This document shows positions 47,583-59,999 of a stretch of 64,000 nt of DNA, piece after piece. Below the pieces are notes generated by a model. That model was not told the origin of the DNA, did no database searches, and worked only from the letters and a program-made list of their open reading frames with translations. The stretch comes from Adineta steineri (lineage: Eukaryota > Rotifera > Eurotatoria > Adinetida > Adinetidae): assembly GCA_905250115.1 (NCBI GenBank), contig CAJNOI010000194.1, positions 78,197-142,196 of the forward strand. Reading direction: 5' to 3'. The translations under genes were made by a program, and so were the position numbers. Numbering within the stretch: the stretch's first letter is position 1; the number at the start of each line of letters is the position of its first letter.

Positions 47583-48418
47583 TGATGATTAAAAACTGTT
47601 CATATAGGACATTGATATAGATTGAATAGAATGATAAACACGCGAAAATATTCAGTTTTACAGATAATAGTGGAATTTGATCCATACACTGTGTATTTAC
47701 AGCTATTTGCTTTTCTTTTTCTTGTTTCCGTCAGTACATTAATAGAAACTAATGCAGTTATAACGATCTTTCTATTATTTTAAATTGATCTTGTTTTTTT
47801 CGAGAATATATCATCAAAAGTGAAATAGTATTATTAGAGAATATCTTATATGATGATAGGAGAATGAATTTAAAGGTTTTCAGATCTATGAAAGGCATAG
47901 TTCACATAAAGATAATAAATTTAGCGTAAAACAACTTGATCCAGGGCTTGTAAATCTTCTCTCAAGAAAACAATTTATTACATATTAAGAAGAATATGAT
48001 GAAACAAATTGCGTCGCCTGCAAAAACCATATAATTTTTTGAAGTCAATAAATTGAGAGAAAAATGAGTTTATTATATTTTTTGTTTTTTTTCAGCTTTT
48101 TAAAATATTTTATTCTTTTGATTCTTCTGTTAAAAATCCAATTATCTCGAACGCTCTAAGAAAAGAATAAAAATTATGTTCATAATTATCTACAAAGTAC
48201 TTTGTGTAAAAAATAAGGATGAAACACTTTTTACACATCGATGATGCAAGAACAATTATTATTGTAACTAATTTGTACTTTGGAAAATAGATTTTGTATG
48301 CTAACATATAAATCTAAAAGCCCGTCAATTAAAAATTTCATTTTCGCTTGAAAGCATTATTTTATTAGAGAACTAATTGGATGATATAGCATCATTCTAT
48401 TAATTTCCGTTCAAAAAT
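47583..48418. other. Intergenic, AT-rich
   Basis: No gene, repeat or structured element supported; the minus ORF 48110-48307 shows nothing recognisable. Should contain the GPCR promoter. Confidence 0.45.
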
Positions 48419-49495
48419 ATGTCGTCGTCGTCGTCGTCAGCCATCGATACAATAAATTTCATTTCGAACCAAATTTATATGTATGGTTCTCTCTGTATAA
48501 TTATCACTGGCCTTTTTGGTAATTCCATTAATATTATACTATTTTCATCAAAAAAGTATAGAGCTAATCCATGTTCTATATATCTTCTGGCAACGCAGAC
48601 AGCTAACCTTTTTGCAATTCTCTTATATATGCTACCGTATGTTGTTGATTCTTTTAATGGTAAGAATGGTACAGAAACTTATCTTTGGTGGTGTAAATTG
48701 GTAAATTATTCTGGTGATGCTGGTTATACACTCTTGGTTCTAGCACTTTGTTTAGGATCCATCGATCGATATCACGCCACTAGTCGTAATGCTCAACTTC
48801 GACAACGAAGTTCAATGAAGGTGGCAACAATTTCGGTCACAATTATTACATTGATATCATTTCTGTTAGCAATTCCTGACTTACTTTATTGGTACATCGA
48901 CAATAGTTTCGGTTATCCAATATGTATTTATGATTCAACATTCTACTTAATATATAGTTCGTACTTTCTTGGTGTATTTCTTAATATGTTCGCATCTCTT
49001 AGTCTCCTGCTTATATTTGGTGTTCTTACATATTACAATCTTAAAAGTGTTCAACATGCTAGCGTTCGTAATAGAACGGCTGCTGTCAACGTTGATACAA
49101 CAGCACATACTGCTTCTATGAATACTGGTATACCAAACAATAATAACGGTAATCATACTATCATACAACAAAATGACACACAACAGTCAATGAAGATAAG
49201 CAAACAACGTATTGATACACAATTTTCGGTGATGTTAATTTTGGAAATATTATGCTATGCTTTTGCAACTGTTCCCCAATGCATCCAGTTTATCTACACA
49301 CAAGCAACAGTGAACTACATAAGAAGTGATATGAGCCAAGCAATTAAAGGGTTCTTCGTAAATTTAATCTACGTTATCAGTTGTACACCTTTATGTACTA
49401 GTTTCTACATTTACTATTTTTCTTCTTCAACGTATCGTCAAAATATTAAGAAGATATTATGCAAGAAAAGACAAATTTGGCCGAGACATAATTAA
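48419..49495 (+). CDS. Rhodopsin-like (class A) G protein-coupled receptor
   Basis: Intronless, 358 residues. After a polyserine start from a (TCG)n run come seven hydrophobic segments: TM1 with GLFGNSINIILF, TM2 (SIYLLATQTANLFAILLYM), an extracellular Cys (WWCKLV), TM3 ending in IDRYHAT (D116-R117-Y118, a proper DRY), TM4 (VTIITLISFLLAIPDLLYW), TM5 (FLNMFASLSLLLIFGVL), TM6 (FSVMLILEILCYAFATVPQCI) and TM7 (FFVNLIYVISCTPLCTSFYIYYF). NPxxY is replaced by CTSFY. The third intracellular loop is long and Asn/Thr/Gln-rich. Likely peptide-type receptor of the rotifer expansion; ligand not assignable. Unlike the receptor at 7304-8396 it keeps DRY and lacks an intron. Confidence 0.88.
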   Translation: MSSSSSSAIDTINFISNQIYMYGSLCIIITGLFGNSINIILFSSKKYRANPCSIYLLATQTANLFAILLYMLPYVVDSFNGKNGTETYLWWCKLVNYSGDAGYTLLVLALCLGSIDRYHATSRNAQLRQRSSMKVATISVTIITLISFLLAIPDLLYWYIDNSFGYPICIYDSTFYLIYSSYFLGVFLNMFASLSLLLIFGVLTYYNLKSVQHASVRNRTAAVNVDTTAHTASMNTGIPNNNNGNHTIIQQNDTQQSMKISKQRIDTQFSVMLILEILCYAFATVPQCIQFIYTQATVNYIRSDMSQAIKGFFVNLIYVISCTPLCTSFYIYYFSSSTYRQNIKKILCKKRQIWPRHN

Positions 49496-52005
49496 CTATT
49501 AACATTAACTTAGAACACGATATGTGAGCTGAAAATTTTCCATATAGAATATTAACTTCTCTCATTGTCTAAATGTCATTATATCTTTACTTACAACTGT
49601 ATATTTTATTTATCTCAATAAAGAATAATATAGTTGATTTTATCATTCTTTTATCCATTTAGTCAGAGTTTATTCGCAATATCCTTGATAATCTAATGAA
49701 CGATTACTAGTTTTACTTCAATCAAAATTTCTAGCAAAATCTTTTTCCAGACATCAAAAACACAACTCATGTCAGACATAAAATACGCTAGATTTACCAG
49801 TAGAAGTAGATAATCATGAATTCATTAGTGTGATGTGAGTATGTAATAGTTATAATTAAGATACAAGTTGATGATATTCATCATAATGATATATAAAAAT
49901 AAAAAATGTTAGATGATAATTTAAATTAGACTCCGATGAAGAAAAAAAGAACGATCATGAGAATTATGGTAACACATGTATATTATTTTTGTCTGCACTA
50001 ATAAAAGAGTGGTTCCAAAAAAAACTGGAAATTCACCGGTTGAAACCTGATAGAAGCTCCTTCATTTGTCTTGCATTCTTCGTCAAAAAATTTCTTTATG
50101 AATTTTCCTCTCAAATAATTGAGAGAATATCCTGTAGATATATCTATAAAAAGCTTTCAAATTGTCGATAATGCAAAAGTTTGCTCAGTATAGTATAAAT
50201 CTTGATTGTAGTCAGAAATGTACCAACATGAAATAATGTGTTTTCAAAAATAACTAAAAATCAACAAATACGTGAATATCAATTACACCATTTTTCAGAT
50301 GTTCTCTTTTAGTTTTTTCTCAAATATGATTGATCCCGATAATCTATAATTTGGACAAATACAATGTAAATTGGAATATCGATATGGGTAGATGAGAATG
50401 TATTTACGGGTGAAAGTAAGCGGAAAACCCATATCCACATCAATCCTCAAAACAAAACGTCTCCTATTATATTTCGGAGATCTGAAGGCGGCCGTATAAA
50501 ATCCGTTTCATTATTTTCTTACAGGTTCCAGCCTATTGATTAGAATCAAATATATTCGACATTAAAATATGGCACATAGTTAACTGCTAAATAAAAATAT
50601 ACAACTGCTAAGTAAGTCGAATGCTCGATGAATTTATTGAATGCTCATTTAAAATAATATTTCTCCATCGTTAAAAATTTTTCTAAGTGTATTAATTAAT
50701 ATATATGTTAAATTTCTAACTATTAGGTAAATTCATTGAATTTATCGGTTAAAAACATATTTTAGCAAGTAAAAAACCATCTTGAGGGTGTGGGTGTTAT
50801 ATTCGAACCACACCCACACCGAACGGTTTTATACACTTCCATATTTATTACTTAACAAAAGTTAATTTTTTGATTCACAAAAACCATTTATTTACTTGGG
50901 TATTTTTCAGTATTTTGCCTAGAAAACTAAATGTTTTCGTTCAGAATTTATAGAAATTACTTTGCACTTAAATAGGTGCCTTAAAATATAATATTGACAA
51001 CAATTAAAAGACAAAAAATAAACAAATATATATTTGATGTAAAAAAAGCATCTAAGTTATAGAAATTTAATTCGATAAAAGAATTTTTACATTTACCGAT
51101 GAGAATAGGCGATCTTGTTTTACGTCGAACTGAATAATTACTGAAATTTAGCTTTCATTTTCTTTCAAATAGATTATATAGTAAGAACGAGATAAAAAAA
51201 TCGAAAACTCAATTTTTTCTTTTGTATTCTTCTTGTGGTTGTGGATATCGATATTGCATCACTCTCTACCTCCACACCTTCAAGAAGACAATGAAGATAA
51301 ACCGAAGTAAGTTTTATACAATAGCTTCATACAGAAATCAATTGAATTAAATTGAAAATATCTAACAGAATTGTGCTGCACAACTAATTAATATAATAAA
51401 ATTGAAAATGATCAGTGTAGTTATCCAAGTCTTTTGCCACGACGTGACTAATTTGTTATTCATTTCAATGTATATAATATATAGCTCTCTAGTAATCTCT
51501 GAATCTTATTACTGAGCTTTATCTACTACGTCTTCTAATACATCGATGTGTATATACTTTATAATTATATAGTTTCGATTTTATTATATGATTTATTATT
51601 TCTGATATATTCTATTCTTATATTACATCATATTACCTGAATAAATATTATTCTAAACACTATATTATCCGTTGTAGCCTTGGCTTCGCTTGACAATTAC
51701 TTTTAATTATAAAAGTGAATCAGGTATAAACAAAGTAATTGTAAGATATTTTTTCTTTATATCAAACAGTATAGTATGATCAAGCCATGGATTAGTTTCG
51801 CATGAATAATCAATTAATATAACAATGAAACCGTTTCTTTTTATGATATCGATAACCAATCCTACCTCACCTATTGTGCCTCTTTAACGATATCCATATT
51901 TTCTCTTAATCCGTTGGACTCCTAAAAACAATGACTACACGTGATCATTGTGTTCGTTTTTATATTCTCAAACGTACATACCTTTAGAATCAAACTATTA
52001 GACTC
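49496..52005. other. Intergenic with telomere-like hairpins
   Basis: No gene supported. Hairpin-forming GT/CA tracts occur at 50782-50822 (GGGTGTGGGTGT...ACACCCACACC) and more weakly at about 50385-50450 and 51235-51285. The last few hundred bases are the presumed promoter of the eIF4G gene. Confidence 0.55.
50782..50822. repeat. Telomere-like GGGTGTGGGTGT hairpin
   Basis: CTTGAGGGTGTGGGTGT is followed after about 12 bases by its near-exact complement ACACCCACACC. The GTGTGGG units match the TGTGGG telomere motif reported in Adineta. Same architecture, with variations, recurs at about 52588-52637 and 58066-58225. Confidence 0.65.
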
Positions 52006-55000
52006 ATGACAACAGCAGTAGAAACAACAGGAAAAGTTCACTGTGTTACGTGTGAACAAGCAAATGTTTTATATGCATGTGAAGGTTGTTCACAACGTTT
52101 TAGCTTTGATCATTTGAAAGATCATCGTCGAGGACTTAATAGACAAGTGGACACAATACAAAATGAACGTAAAAATGTTGTACAAATATTAACTAAGCAA
52201 AAAACTGACCCACTAAATCATTTTTTAGCAAAACAAATTGATGATTGGGAACGTAGATCAGTTAATAAAATCCGAAGAGCAGCAGATGAAGCAAGAGATT
52301 TATTTCTCACATACGTTTCTGAATATATTAGTGAATTAGAATTTGAATTCACCGATTTATCTCCACAGTTGACACGAATCAAACAAGAAAATGTAATCGA
52401 TGAGATTAATTTAAAGGAATCTAAACAAAAATTACTTCGAATAAAAAAAGAACTTGTCAAACTACCAAATATCATACTTCAACAAGATCCTTCACCCTTT
52501 GTTTCGAAATTATTTGTCGTCGATTCTCGACGTAAGTGTTTTAATTGCGTTGAAATTAATGAAAAAATCGATTCATCGAATAAAACTTGAGGGTGTGGCT
52601 ATAGTTATGAGATGAATATAAAACCCACATCCTAAATTTTCTATGTGCACTTCTCTAATTAGTACATTACCGGGATGACTAATAATCCTGAATATTGTTA
52701 TTATGTGGCATGAAACTAGTTGTTTTTTATATTTGTATACAGGTGTAAATAGACAAGATGATGTAAATCTTCAATATCAGCAACAATTATCTCCATACGA
52801 TAATCCAACATTGAGAGGTAGTCGAAAAAATTCAACAACTAGTACAATTAATTCACGACATAAACCAGCAGTTCATTTATTAAATGAACCTGATTTTAGT
52901 CATCAAGTAAAAACTCCTGTTCAACCACTGATGTATATAAGCACATCTGATATGAATAATAAAGTATTACGTGTTATTAAATCAAGTTTAAATAAACTTA
53001 CAACACAAACATATGATAAAATACAACAACAACTTGAAACGTTAGAAATCGATCATTATGAACAGTTAAAGGGAATGATTGATATATTTTTTTTAAAAGT
53101 AAATTATCGTTTTTTTTTATTAAATAAAATTTATATTTTTTTTTTAATTTTAGGCTGTTGATGAACCAGCATTTTGTTCTCTATACGCTAAATTATGTAG
53201 ACAATTTCAAAAAGTTTGTTTTTTATTTAATTTTGATGATGTTATTTCTTTTTTTTATTTTATTTAAAGAAACGCGTAACCGCACTTGGTCAAGATGGTA
53301 AAACAGTAACATATTCTTTTCGTCAAATATTATTAACACGTTGTCAAACAGAATTCGAAAATGATTATCGTCAGGAAATTGGCTATGAAAAACGAAAAAA
53401 TGAACTAGGAGCTATTACCGATGAAAAACAACGTGCAGAAGAAGCTGAAAAATTAGAAGAAGATCTTATTAAAGCTAAATTAAGGAAATTAGGAAATATT
53501 TTGTAAGTAGATTTATTAATTAATAGACAAAGTCTAGAACATTTTTAAAATTCAAATTTCAGTTTTATTGGTGAATTATTTAAATTACAAATGTTAACTG
53601 ATAATATTATCTATGGTTGTATTGAATATTTACTTTTTGGTAAACCTGGTGAAGAAAATCTTGAATTTTTATGTTGTCTCTTACATACGATTGGTAAAGA
53701 ACTTGATGAAAAAGTTAGTGAAAAAGTATGTTTTTATTCTATTGAATTATCATTCTTATTTTATAGTCTTCAAATGAATTAAAATTGGATAAATATTATC
53801 GTGAATTAGATAATATTAATAAAGAACATAGAACATCAGAACGTATTCATTCTATGATACATGAGCTTTTAGAATTAAGACGAGTAAGTTGTTGAATAAA
53901 ACGTTTAAATTCAATAGAGATAAGTAATTGATTAGGCTTCATGGGTTGCGCATCCTGTCGAAGAAGCAAATCCGACAACGATTTATGAAAGTCTTGGACA
54001 AGATCGCGATCAACAACAACTTCATCACACTACAACTGGTACTGCTCATCCTAGAAATAGTGAAGATAAAGTAGAAAATAGTTTAAATGTTAGCTTATTA
54101 AAACTATTACAATCAAATGATAAACAAAGTCAAGGACAATCAGTAATTTAGCAGATATAATAATATCGAATAAAAACAAATTGATTTATTTTATAGACTG
54201 TTGGTTTAGCATCAAAAGGTTCATGGGCAGAACGATCTGAAATCGAAATAAGACTTGAAGAAGCTCGTTTATTAGCTGAACGGTAAATAAATTAAATAAG
54301 TCATAGACAAGATTATTTTAATTCATTTTAGTGCTAATAAATCATCTGCTGAACCAGTTCAACAAGTAAAAATTGAAATTAGTCCATCTCAAGATGATCT
54401 ATCTTATCCTCTTCAAGGACAATCACCATTTGTAAGAAAGAATGTAATTCTTTTTTTTTTATTTCTGACTTTTTTTAGGAACTAGCACGTGAACATAGTC
54501 ATCGTGATCGTGAAAATGCTTTACAATCTTTACGAAAAACAATTACTGCTAGTGGAATAAATAGTTCAGTAAATGCTTCTCTTAGTTCATCTATAACAAT
54601 TTCATGTGAAGAATCATTTAATATTAGTCGTAAAGAATCTTGTAATATATCACATGCATCAAGTGTTAGTGAACTCACATCGATTTCTAGTGTAACACCT
54701 CAAACAAGTAAAGTATTTATAAAGTAATTAATTAAGGTATAATCAATGCTTCATTTGAAGGAGAACAAACTCAAGCTCGTGTTCATTCACTTGTTGAAGA
54801 ATATACTGAAAAGTATCCATTATTTAGCGATCGACCTGTTAAAGTAAAGATTTTTGTTTTTTTTTTTTGGAAAAAAATATCTTTTTCTATTTGAAATATT
54901 AGGAAGGATTGCAAGATTTATTTGCTTTTTACACACCAAGTCATGATCAACAAGCAATTATTGTTCGAGAATTATTTAAGAATAATTTAGAAGCTAAACG

Positions 55001-56281
55001 ACAAGCTCGACAAGGTGCTGGACATTTACTTAATGCTACACTTAATGGAGGCATTATTTCTACTGACGCTTTTATTGCCGGGTATGTTTTATTAGAAAAA
55101 GCAAAAACAAAAAATCGAAATATTTTATTTAGTTTTAAAATGATTCTCGAAGTTGCAATTGATTATGCAATTGACGTTCCTGAAATTTGGCAGTATTTTG
55201 GTGAAATAATTGGTATGTTAATTGATTTCTTTTTTCCTCATTTAATTAAAATATTTTCTTGAAATTTTAAGGTGCATTTATTGGTGGTTCAACTTCAAAT
55301 ATGTCATTAATAAAACCAATTTTACAATCTGTCCCAGAAGATATATCGAACGAATTATTTCAATATATTATTCACTATGCAACGGAATTTTCGGTAAAAT
55401 TTATTTCTAATATGCTTCAAGTAATTGATTGTTTTCATCTATTTTTAGTCTCAATCACGTTTACAAGAATTTTGGCAAACGTCTGGTATATCTATTAAGG
55501 ATGTACTTAAATCTGATCGTATTGATCCTTCATTTATGGAAGCATATGATTGGTTATTTGCTACACCTGAAAATGAACCTTTGACAGTTCAAACAAAAGA
55601 AAATTTTCTTCCACGTGCGGATTCTCAACTTGTTAAATTATTTAAATCTGTTAATGATCAAGGTACAACAGTAACTGATCAGGAAATTATTACATATATT
55701 TCTGAAGTAAGAAAATTAAAATAATTAAATTTTGAACTGTTTTTCTACTAATTTTTAAATAGCATATGGATCCACATGAAAAATTTTGTATTCGAAATAT
55801 TGTTTTATCTTATTTGGAAGCATGTTTAGATACTCATAATTCACAAAAGAAAATTCAAGAAGATATTGCAAGAGAACGAATGACTATACTCAATGATATT
55901 ATTGAACATGACCCAGAAGTAGAACTTGAAGCTGTTTATGCTATTCAAAATTTTGTTAATAAACTTGGAAATCCACCAAGTATGTTAAATAATATGAAAT
56001 TAATATTATTATTGATAGAAGATAAATTTTTATTTTTATAGAAATGGCTCGACAATTATTTCATATATTTTACGATGAAGAATGTATAAGTGAAGATACA
56101 TTTTATGATTGGCTCGACCAACCCGATCCATCTGATACTGAAGGTAAATTATATTTTTTTAGAAGACAATCATATACGTTTTTTTTGTCTAGGACATGCT
56201 GCTATTAAAAGGTCTACGAAAAGTTTTTTTTCTTGGTTACAACAAACCGAAACAGAAGGGGAGGACGAAGAAGAAAGTTAA
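52006..56281 (+). CDS. Translation initiation factor eIF4G with a B-box-like N-terminal exon
   Basis: About 17 short exons, summing to roughly 1,050-1,100 residues. Exon 1 (52006-52531) encodes a B-box-like zinc site (CVTC...CEGC...HLKDHR; one usual Cys is Ser) and a coiled-coil-like helix. It ends at a phase 1 GTAAGT donor that matches the acceptor at 52742/52743. The rest is clear eIF4G. MIF4G: VIKSSLNKLT, DEPAFCSLYAKLCRQF, GNILFIGELFKLQMLTDNI. MA3: EYTEKYPLFSDRPVKEGL, VLEVAIDYAIDVPEIW-type. C-terminal W2 domain ends SFFSWLQQTETEGEDEEES. eIF4G is the scaffold holding eIF4A and eIF3 on mRNA. No convincing eIF4E-binding YxxxxL-phi motif is seen, as in DAP5-type proteins. An ATG at 52703 could start a form without exon 1. 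Confidence 0.85.
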
Positions 56282-57129
56282 ATTAATATCATCAACCCAT
56301 GCTGACGATTTGTTACTTTTATTTTTTCTTTTTCTCATTCTCTTTATTTATTTTCTGTTACGTAAAAAAACCATGTTATATCTAAATACAACGCATGTGA
56401 TTGATTATAGATTATGTGGGTGTGAGTACTTCAATTGTATTGAATCTTTCTATTCACAAGATTTGGCTTAAAATCAAATAATTATTTAAATAATTTTTCG
56501 AAATTTTCATGGTATAAGTTAGAGACTGTTTATGTGCATCTCAAAACAATACATCATCACATGGTTTTTTTTCGTTCTTCAAACGATTGAAATAATAAAA
56601 AAATATAAGGAACTATTACGACTTAAAATTTTTGTACATTTCATAATGTTCTTTTGCTTGTGTTATGGCAATAATTTTGTTATATAGTTATTTTTTCTTT
56701 AATCATATACATGAAAGAAATAGACAATAACACCATAAATTTCATCAATCTCTTTGGTTCAATTATTTAATTGTGGTGAGTTCGATGTATTAAGAGCATT
56801 TAAAAAATAGAAGATAGGGCTATCATATATGTATATGTCGGTACGAACAAGACCTAAAATCAATAAGATATATTGTCTCCACATATCGTTAATATAACTT
56901 TGTACAACTGTACTATGAAAGAGAGAATATAAAGTTTTTACTTAGAAAATAAAGGTTTTAATTCAGTAGATTGATAAACACCAGATGATGCTATATGGGT
57001 GGATATAACTTGAAATTTGAATACAAGTATGTGGAACGAAACAAAAAGACATAATATGTATATTGACTTCTTTCTAATAATAATAACTAATGAATAAATT
57101 CTTATATTTCTGTAGATTATCTTCATAGA
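56282..57129. other. Intergenic, AT-rich
   Basis: 3' flank of the eIF4G gene and promoter side of the glycosyltransferase. No gene, tRNA or clear repeat seen; the minus ORF 56938-57126 is not supported. Confidence 0.45.
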
Positions 57130-58065
57130 ATGGATATTCTTCCATCGCGTAATCGCCTTATCTGGTTTATTTTTCTGATACTCTGTTTTTTCCTATGGTT
57201 TGTATCGAAAACAATTGTCAAAAACCACTTTAATAGTGCACAGTCTCCATTTTCATTTATTTCTTCTCGTCGTTACTCAGCTAATCTTTCTTCTCTGTGG
57301 ACAGAGTTGGATTATCAACTTTGGAAACAAGAGAAATATTTTCCTCATAATAATCCAAGAGGTAGTATTATTTACATGATCATGACAGGTAATTCATTCT
57401 TACGTTCCCGTTGTGATATAATTATGTGTACTATTGGAATTACACTGCATCCATCTCGTTTATTTTTCGTTGGCGAAACATCATCTGATAGTCGTCTACC
57501 AATATATGATGTGATTACTTCTGATACACCAAGACCTATCAATCGTGCTGGAAGTATGCAAAAATTAGCACAAGGACTTGCAATGATTAGCGAGAAAATA
57601 AATCAAAGTAAATACAAAAATGAATTACAATGGATTATGGTTATGGATGATGATACTTTTGTGTCTCCACCAAATTTAGAATTACTAGTTTCGGAATATG
57701 ATTCTCGACGTTCTCTTATGATCGGTCAATCTACTTGTGGAGTAGGCTTTTGTGGTGGAGGAGGATATGTTATTTCTAAAGCTCTTTTCAATCAATTTCC
57801 ATCGTTTATTAGACAATGTCGACCATCATTTGAACTTTCTCAAAGTGATCAATTTATTCCACAATGTATTAAGAATAGAACACACGTTGAAATTATCGAT
57901 AGAAAAGAGTTTAACTCTCAACCACCTGAATTTTATTCTACAGAAGTTGGATATAAAGATCATCCGAATGGCTTTGGAAGAGCAGTCAGTTTTCATTATA
58001 TAAGACCAGCTACAAAATATATTGAGCTTTGGCGATTGCATCAAGCGTTTATGAGACCAAATTAG
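57130..58065 (+). CDS. Fringe-like GT31-family glycosyltransferase
   Basis: Single exon, 311 residues. Short basic head, then a signal anchor at about 9-25 (LIWFIFLILCFFLWFV): type II Golgi topology. The catalytic domain shows the donor-binding DDD at 173-175 (WIMVMDDDTFVSPPNL) and the family motif CGGGGYVIS at 208-216. A further conserved stretch is SQSDQFIPQC, with a late SFHYIRP corresponding to the FHw/SFHG-type end of fringe and core-1 enzymes. Such enzymes add beta-1,3-linked GlcNAc or Gal to glycoproteins; acceptor not predictable. Length is near that of fringe (about 320-380), slightly short at the stem. Followed directly by a telomere-like repeat tract. Confidence 0.88.
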   Translation: MDILPSRNRLIWFIFLILCFFLWFVSKTIVKNHFNSAQSPFSFISSRRYSANLSSLWTELDYQLWKQEKYFPHNNPRGSIIYMIMTGNSFLRSRCDIIMCTIGITLHPSRLFFVGETSSDSRLPIYDVITSDTPRPINRAGSMQKLAQGLAMISEKINQSKYKNELQWIMVMDDDTFVSPPNLELLVSEYDSRRSLMIGQSTCGVGFCGGGGYVISKALFNQFPSFIRQCRPSFELSQSDQFIPQCIKNRTHVEIIDRKEFNSQPPEFYSTEVGYKDHPNGFGRAVSFHYIRPATKYIELWRLHQAFMRPN

Positions 58066-58228
58066 CTCACTTGTAAGGGTGGGTGTGGGTGTGGGTGGGG
58101 TTTATGTGGATATATGTGTTAATTACGAAAAAATATAATATCTACAGTCACACCGCTCACACCCACACTTACCGCCACGCCCACACGCACGCCTACAACT
58201 ATACCCACACCCACACCCTCAAGAATTA
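58066..58228. repeat. Inverted telomere-like TGTGGG tracts
   Basis: GGGTGGGTGTGGGTGTGGG at about 58077-58095, then after about 60 bp of AT-rich spacer a long C-strand tract ending CCCACACCCACACCCTCAAG near 58226. The G-strand unit is TGTGGG. The two arms face each other and can pair. It starts about 10 bp after the glycosyltransferase stop. Confidence 0.75.
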
Positions 58229-58705
58229 GTCTCGTACGCATCATTTGGTTATTATCAATATTATATTGACCACCTCTATATTTTTTATTAACCAGTTCAG
58301 TTATTTCATCAACCAGTTAATATATCCTCAATTTAAAATAAAACATAATGGAAAATGAACTATATATGATCAAAGAAAAAAAAAAAGAACGATTGGCATA
58401 AAATTGCCTTTCATTAAAAAACCCATGACTCAATATTCATTGCAAAATATACATAGAAAAGGATTAATATTTATTATAACTTGTATCAAAACTATTCCTG
58501 ACATCAGTAGAAATATTAAATGTTAACAATAAGAAAATTCATTTTTTCAAAATAATTTCGAATAGTTTTACTTTTATTTTGTACATTCTTTTCAAATATA
58601 CTGTAAAGAAAAAAAGAGATCCTAAGAAACAAAAAAAATTAACCAATGGTAAAGATCTCTAAGAAATAACATTTATAAAATACAAATCTTGAAAAAAATA
58701 ATTAA

Positions 58706-59416
58706 GGCCCCCCACTCAAAAACTTTTCTCAGGATTGGCTCGTGCGAATCGCATGAAATTTTCAGGATATGTTGGGCCTATACTGGAGAAGCTGTGGTAA
58801 AAATTTCAGCCCGATCCGACGACGTCTTGCAGAGATATGCACCAAGTAAGGGTCAAAAGTAGTTGATTTGGCATCCAAGATTTCGGTACCAAGGAGCGTC
58901 CAAAATTAAAAAATTTGTTTTTCATTTGAAAGAGCATGTCAAGGCGCAGGGCATGGTAGAGCCCTTTTTTTAAAATACTTACTTTTTTCGCGACGAAAAG
59001 AAGTCATAATGTCAATGACTCAAAAACTCTTAAAAAATGGGTGCCTACTCATATTAATGTCTGTATATAAAATCAAAGCAAAACTTTTTTTTAAAAAAGG
59101 ACTCTATCATGCCCTGCGCCTTGACATGCTCTTTCAAACAAAAAAAAAATTTCAAATATTGGACGCTCTTTGGTCAAGAAATTTTGGATGCGCGTCCGAA
59201 AAAGTGTTAACTGAGAAAAAACGAAAAACATTTTAGGTTTTCTATGAAAAAAGCCTATTTTTCAAGCAAAACATGGCCTATATCATCAAAAAACCAGGCG
59301 TACCAAATAAAAACCATCGTATTTCTGAAAGAGCAAACTTCAGGCTATCTTCCTATGCATTTATTTCCATTTCGACTTTTTTGACGGAAATCGATTTTTT
59401 TCGAGTGGGGGGGGCC
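58706..59416. mobile_element. 711 bp foldback element with TTAA flanks
   Basis: Ends GGCCCCCCACTC and GAGTGGGGGGGGCC are inverted repeats, with TTAA directly outside each (58702-58705, 59417-59420). Inside, a second pair of arms (about 58918-58970 and 59092-59146; AAGGCGCAGGGCATG and its complement) makes the element a nested imperfect palindrome. No transposase; short ORFs within are incidental. TTAA target duplication again suggests the piggyBac-type integration pathway, though the termini differ from the CCC-start elements. Confidence 0.8.
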
Positions 59417-59690
59417 TTAAATGTTTTTCATTCATTAAATCTCTATTTGTTTATAAAAATAATGATGATTAACATTAATATCTCAAATAAATTCTATAGT
59501 TAATCATATCATTTCATCTATCGAAATTTTTATAGTGTCGTATTGAAACATTTGTAGTTGATATAATTATATGTCAATTAATATAGTCAAACTGTGTTAT
59601 TGTTATTAGTAGATTATTTACTATTATTAAGGAAAATAAACATTGTTTTCATTGAAATATTTGTTGATAGATTTTTTTATTATCATTATT

Positions 59691-59999
59691 ATGGGATCGT
59701 TTATTGCTTCATCTTTTTTATTTATGGATGGTTTTATGTGTTTTAATAAATAGCAAAAAAGAATTTTTGTACCATATTATACACTTTTTACTACTCTTAT
59801 TTTATCCGTTATGATTACTACTGTATGTAATACTCCAACTCTTTTATTTATACGTAGTTTAACTTCACGAATACATACTTGAGATAATAAAAGACAATTA
59901 TCACCTAAATGTCATATACTTTTTATTGAATTTCTAGTAGAATGGACTTCTATTTCAATAGTTCTTTATATATTTGTTTTCAAATACTTTCATCATTAA
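59691..59999 (+). pseudogene. Decayed membrane-protein-like reading frame
   Basis: One frame reads for about 103 codons from ATG to TAA with only two internal stops. It contains hydrophobic stretches (TLFTTLILSVMITTV, WTSISIVLYIFVFKYF) separated by basic loops, as in a polytopic membrane protein. No family recognised. Could be chance in AT-rich DNA. Confidence 0.25.

Noticed and set aside
59009-59503. Two plus-strand ORFs of about 75 codons
   Set aside because: Inside the palindromic TTAA element and across its end; incidental.
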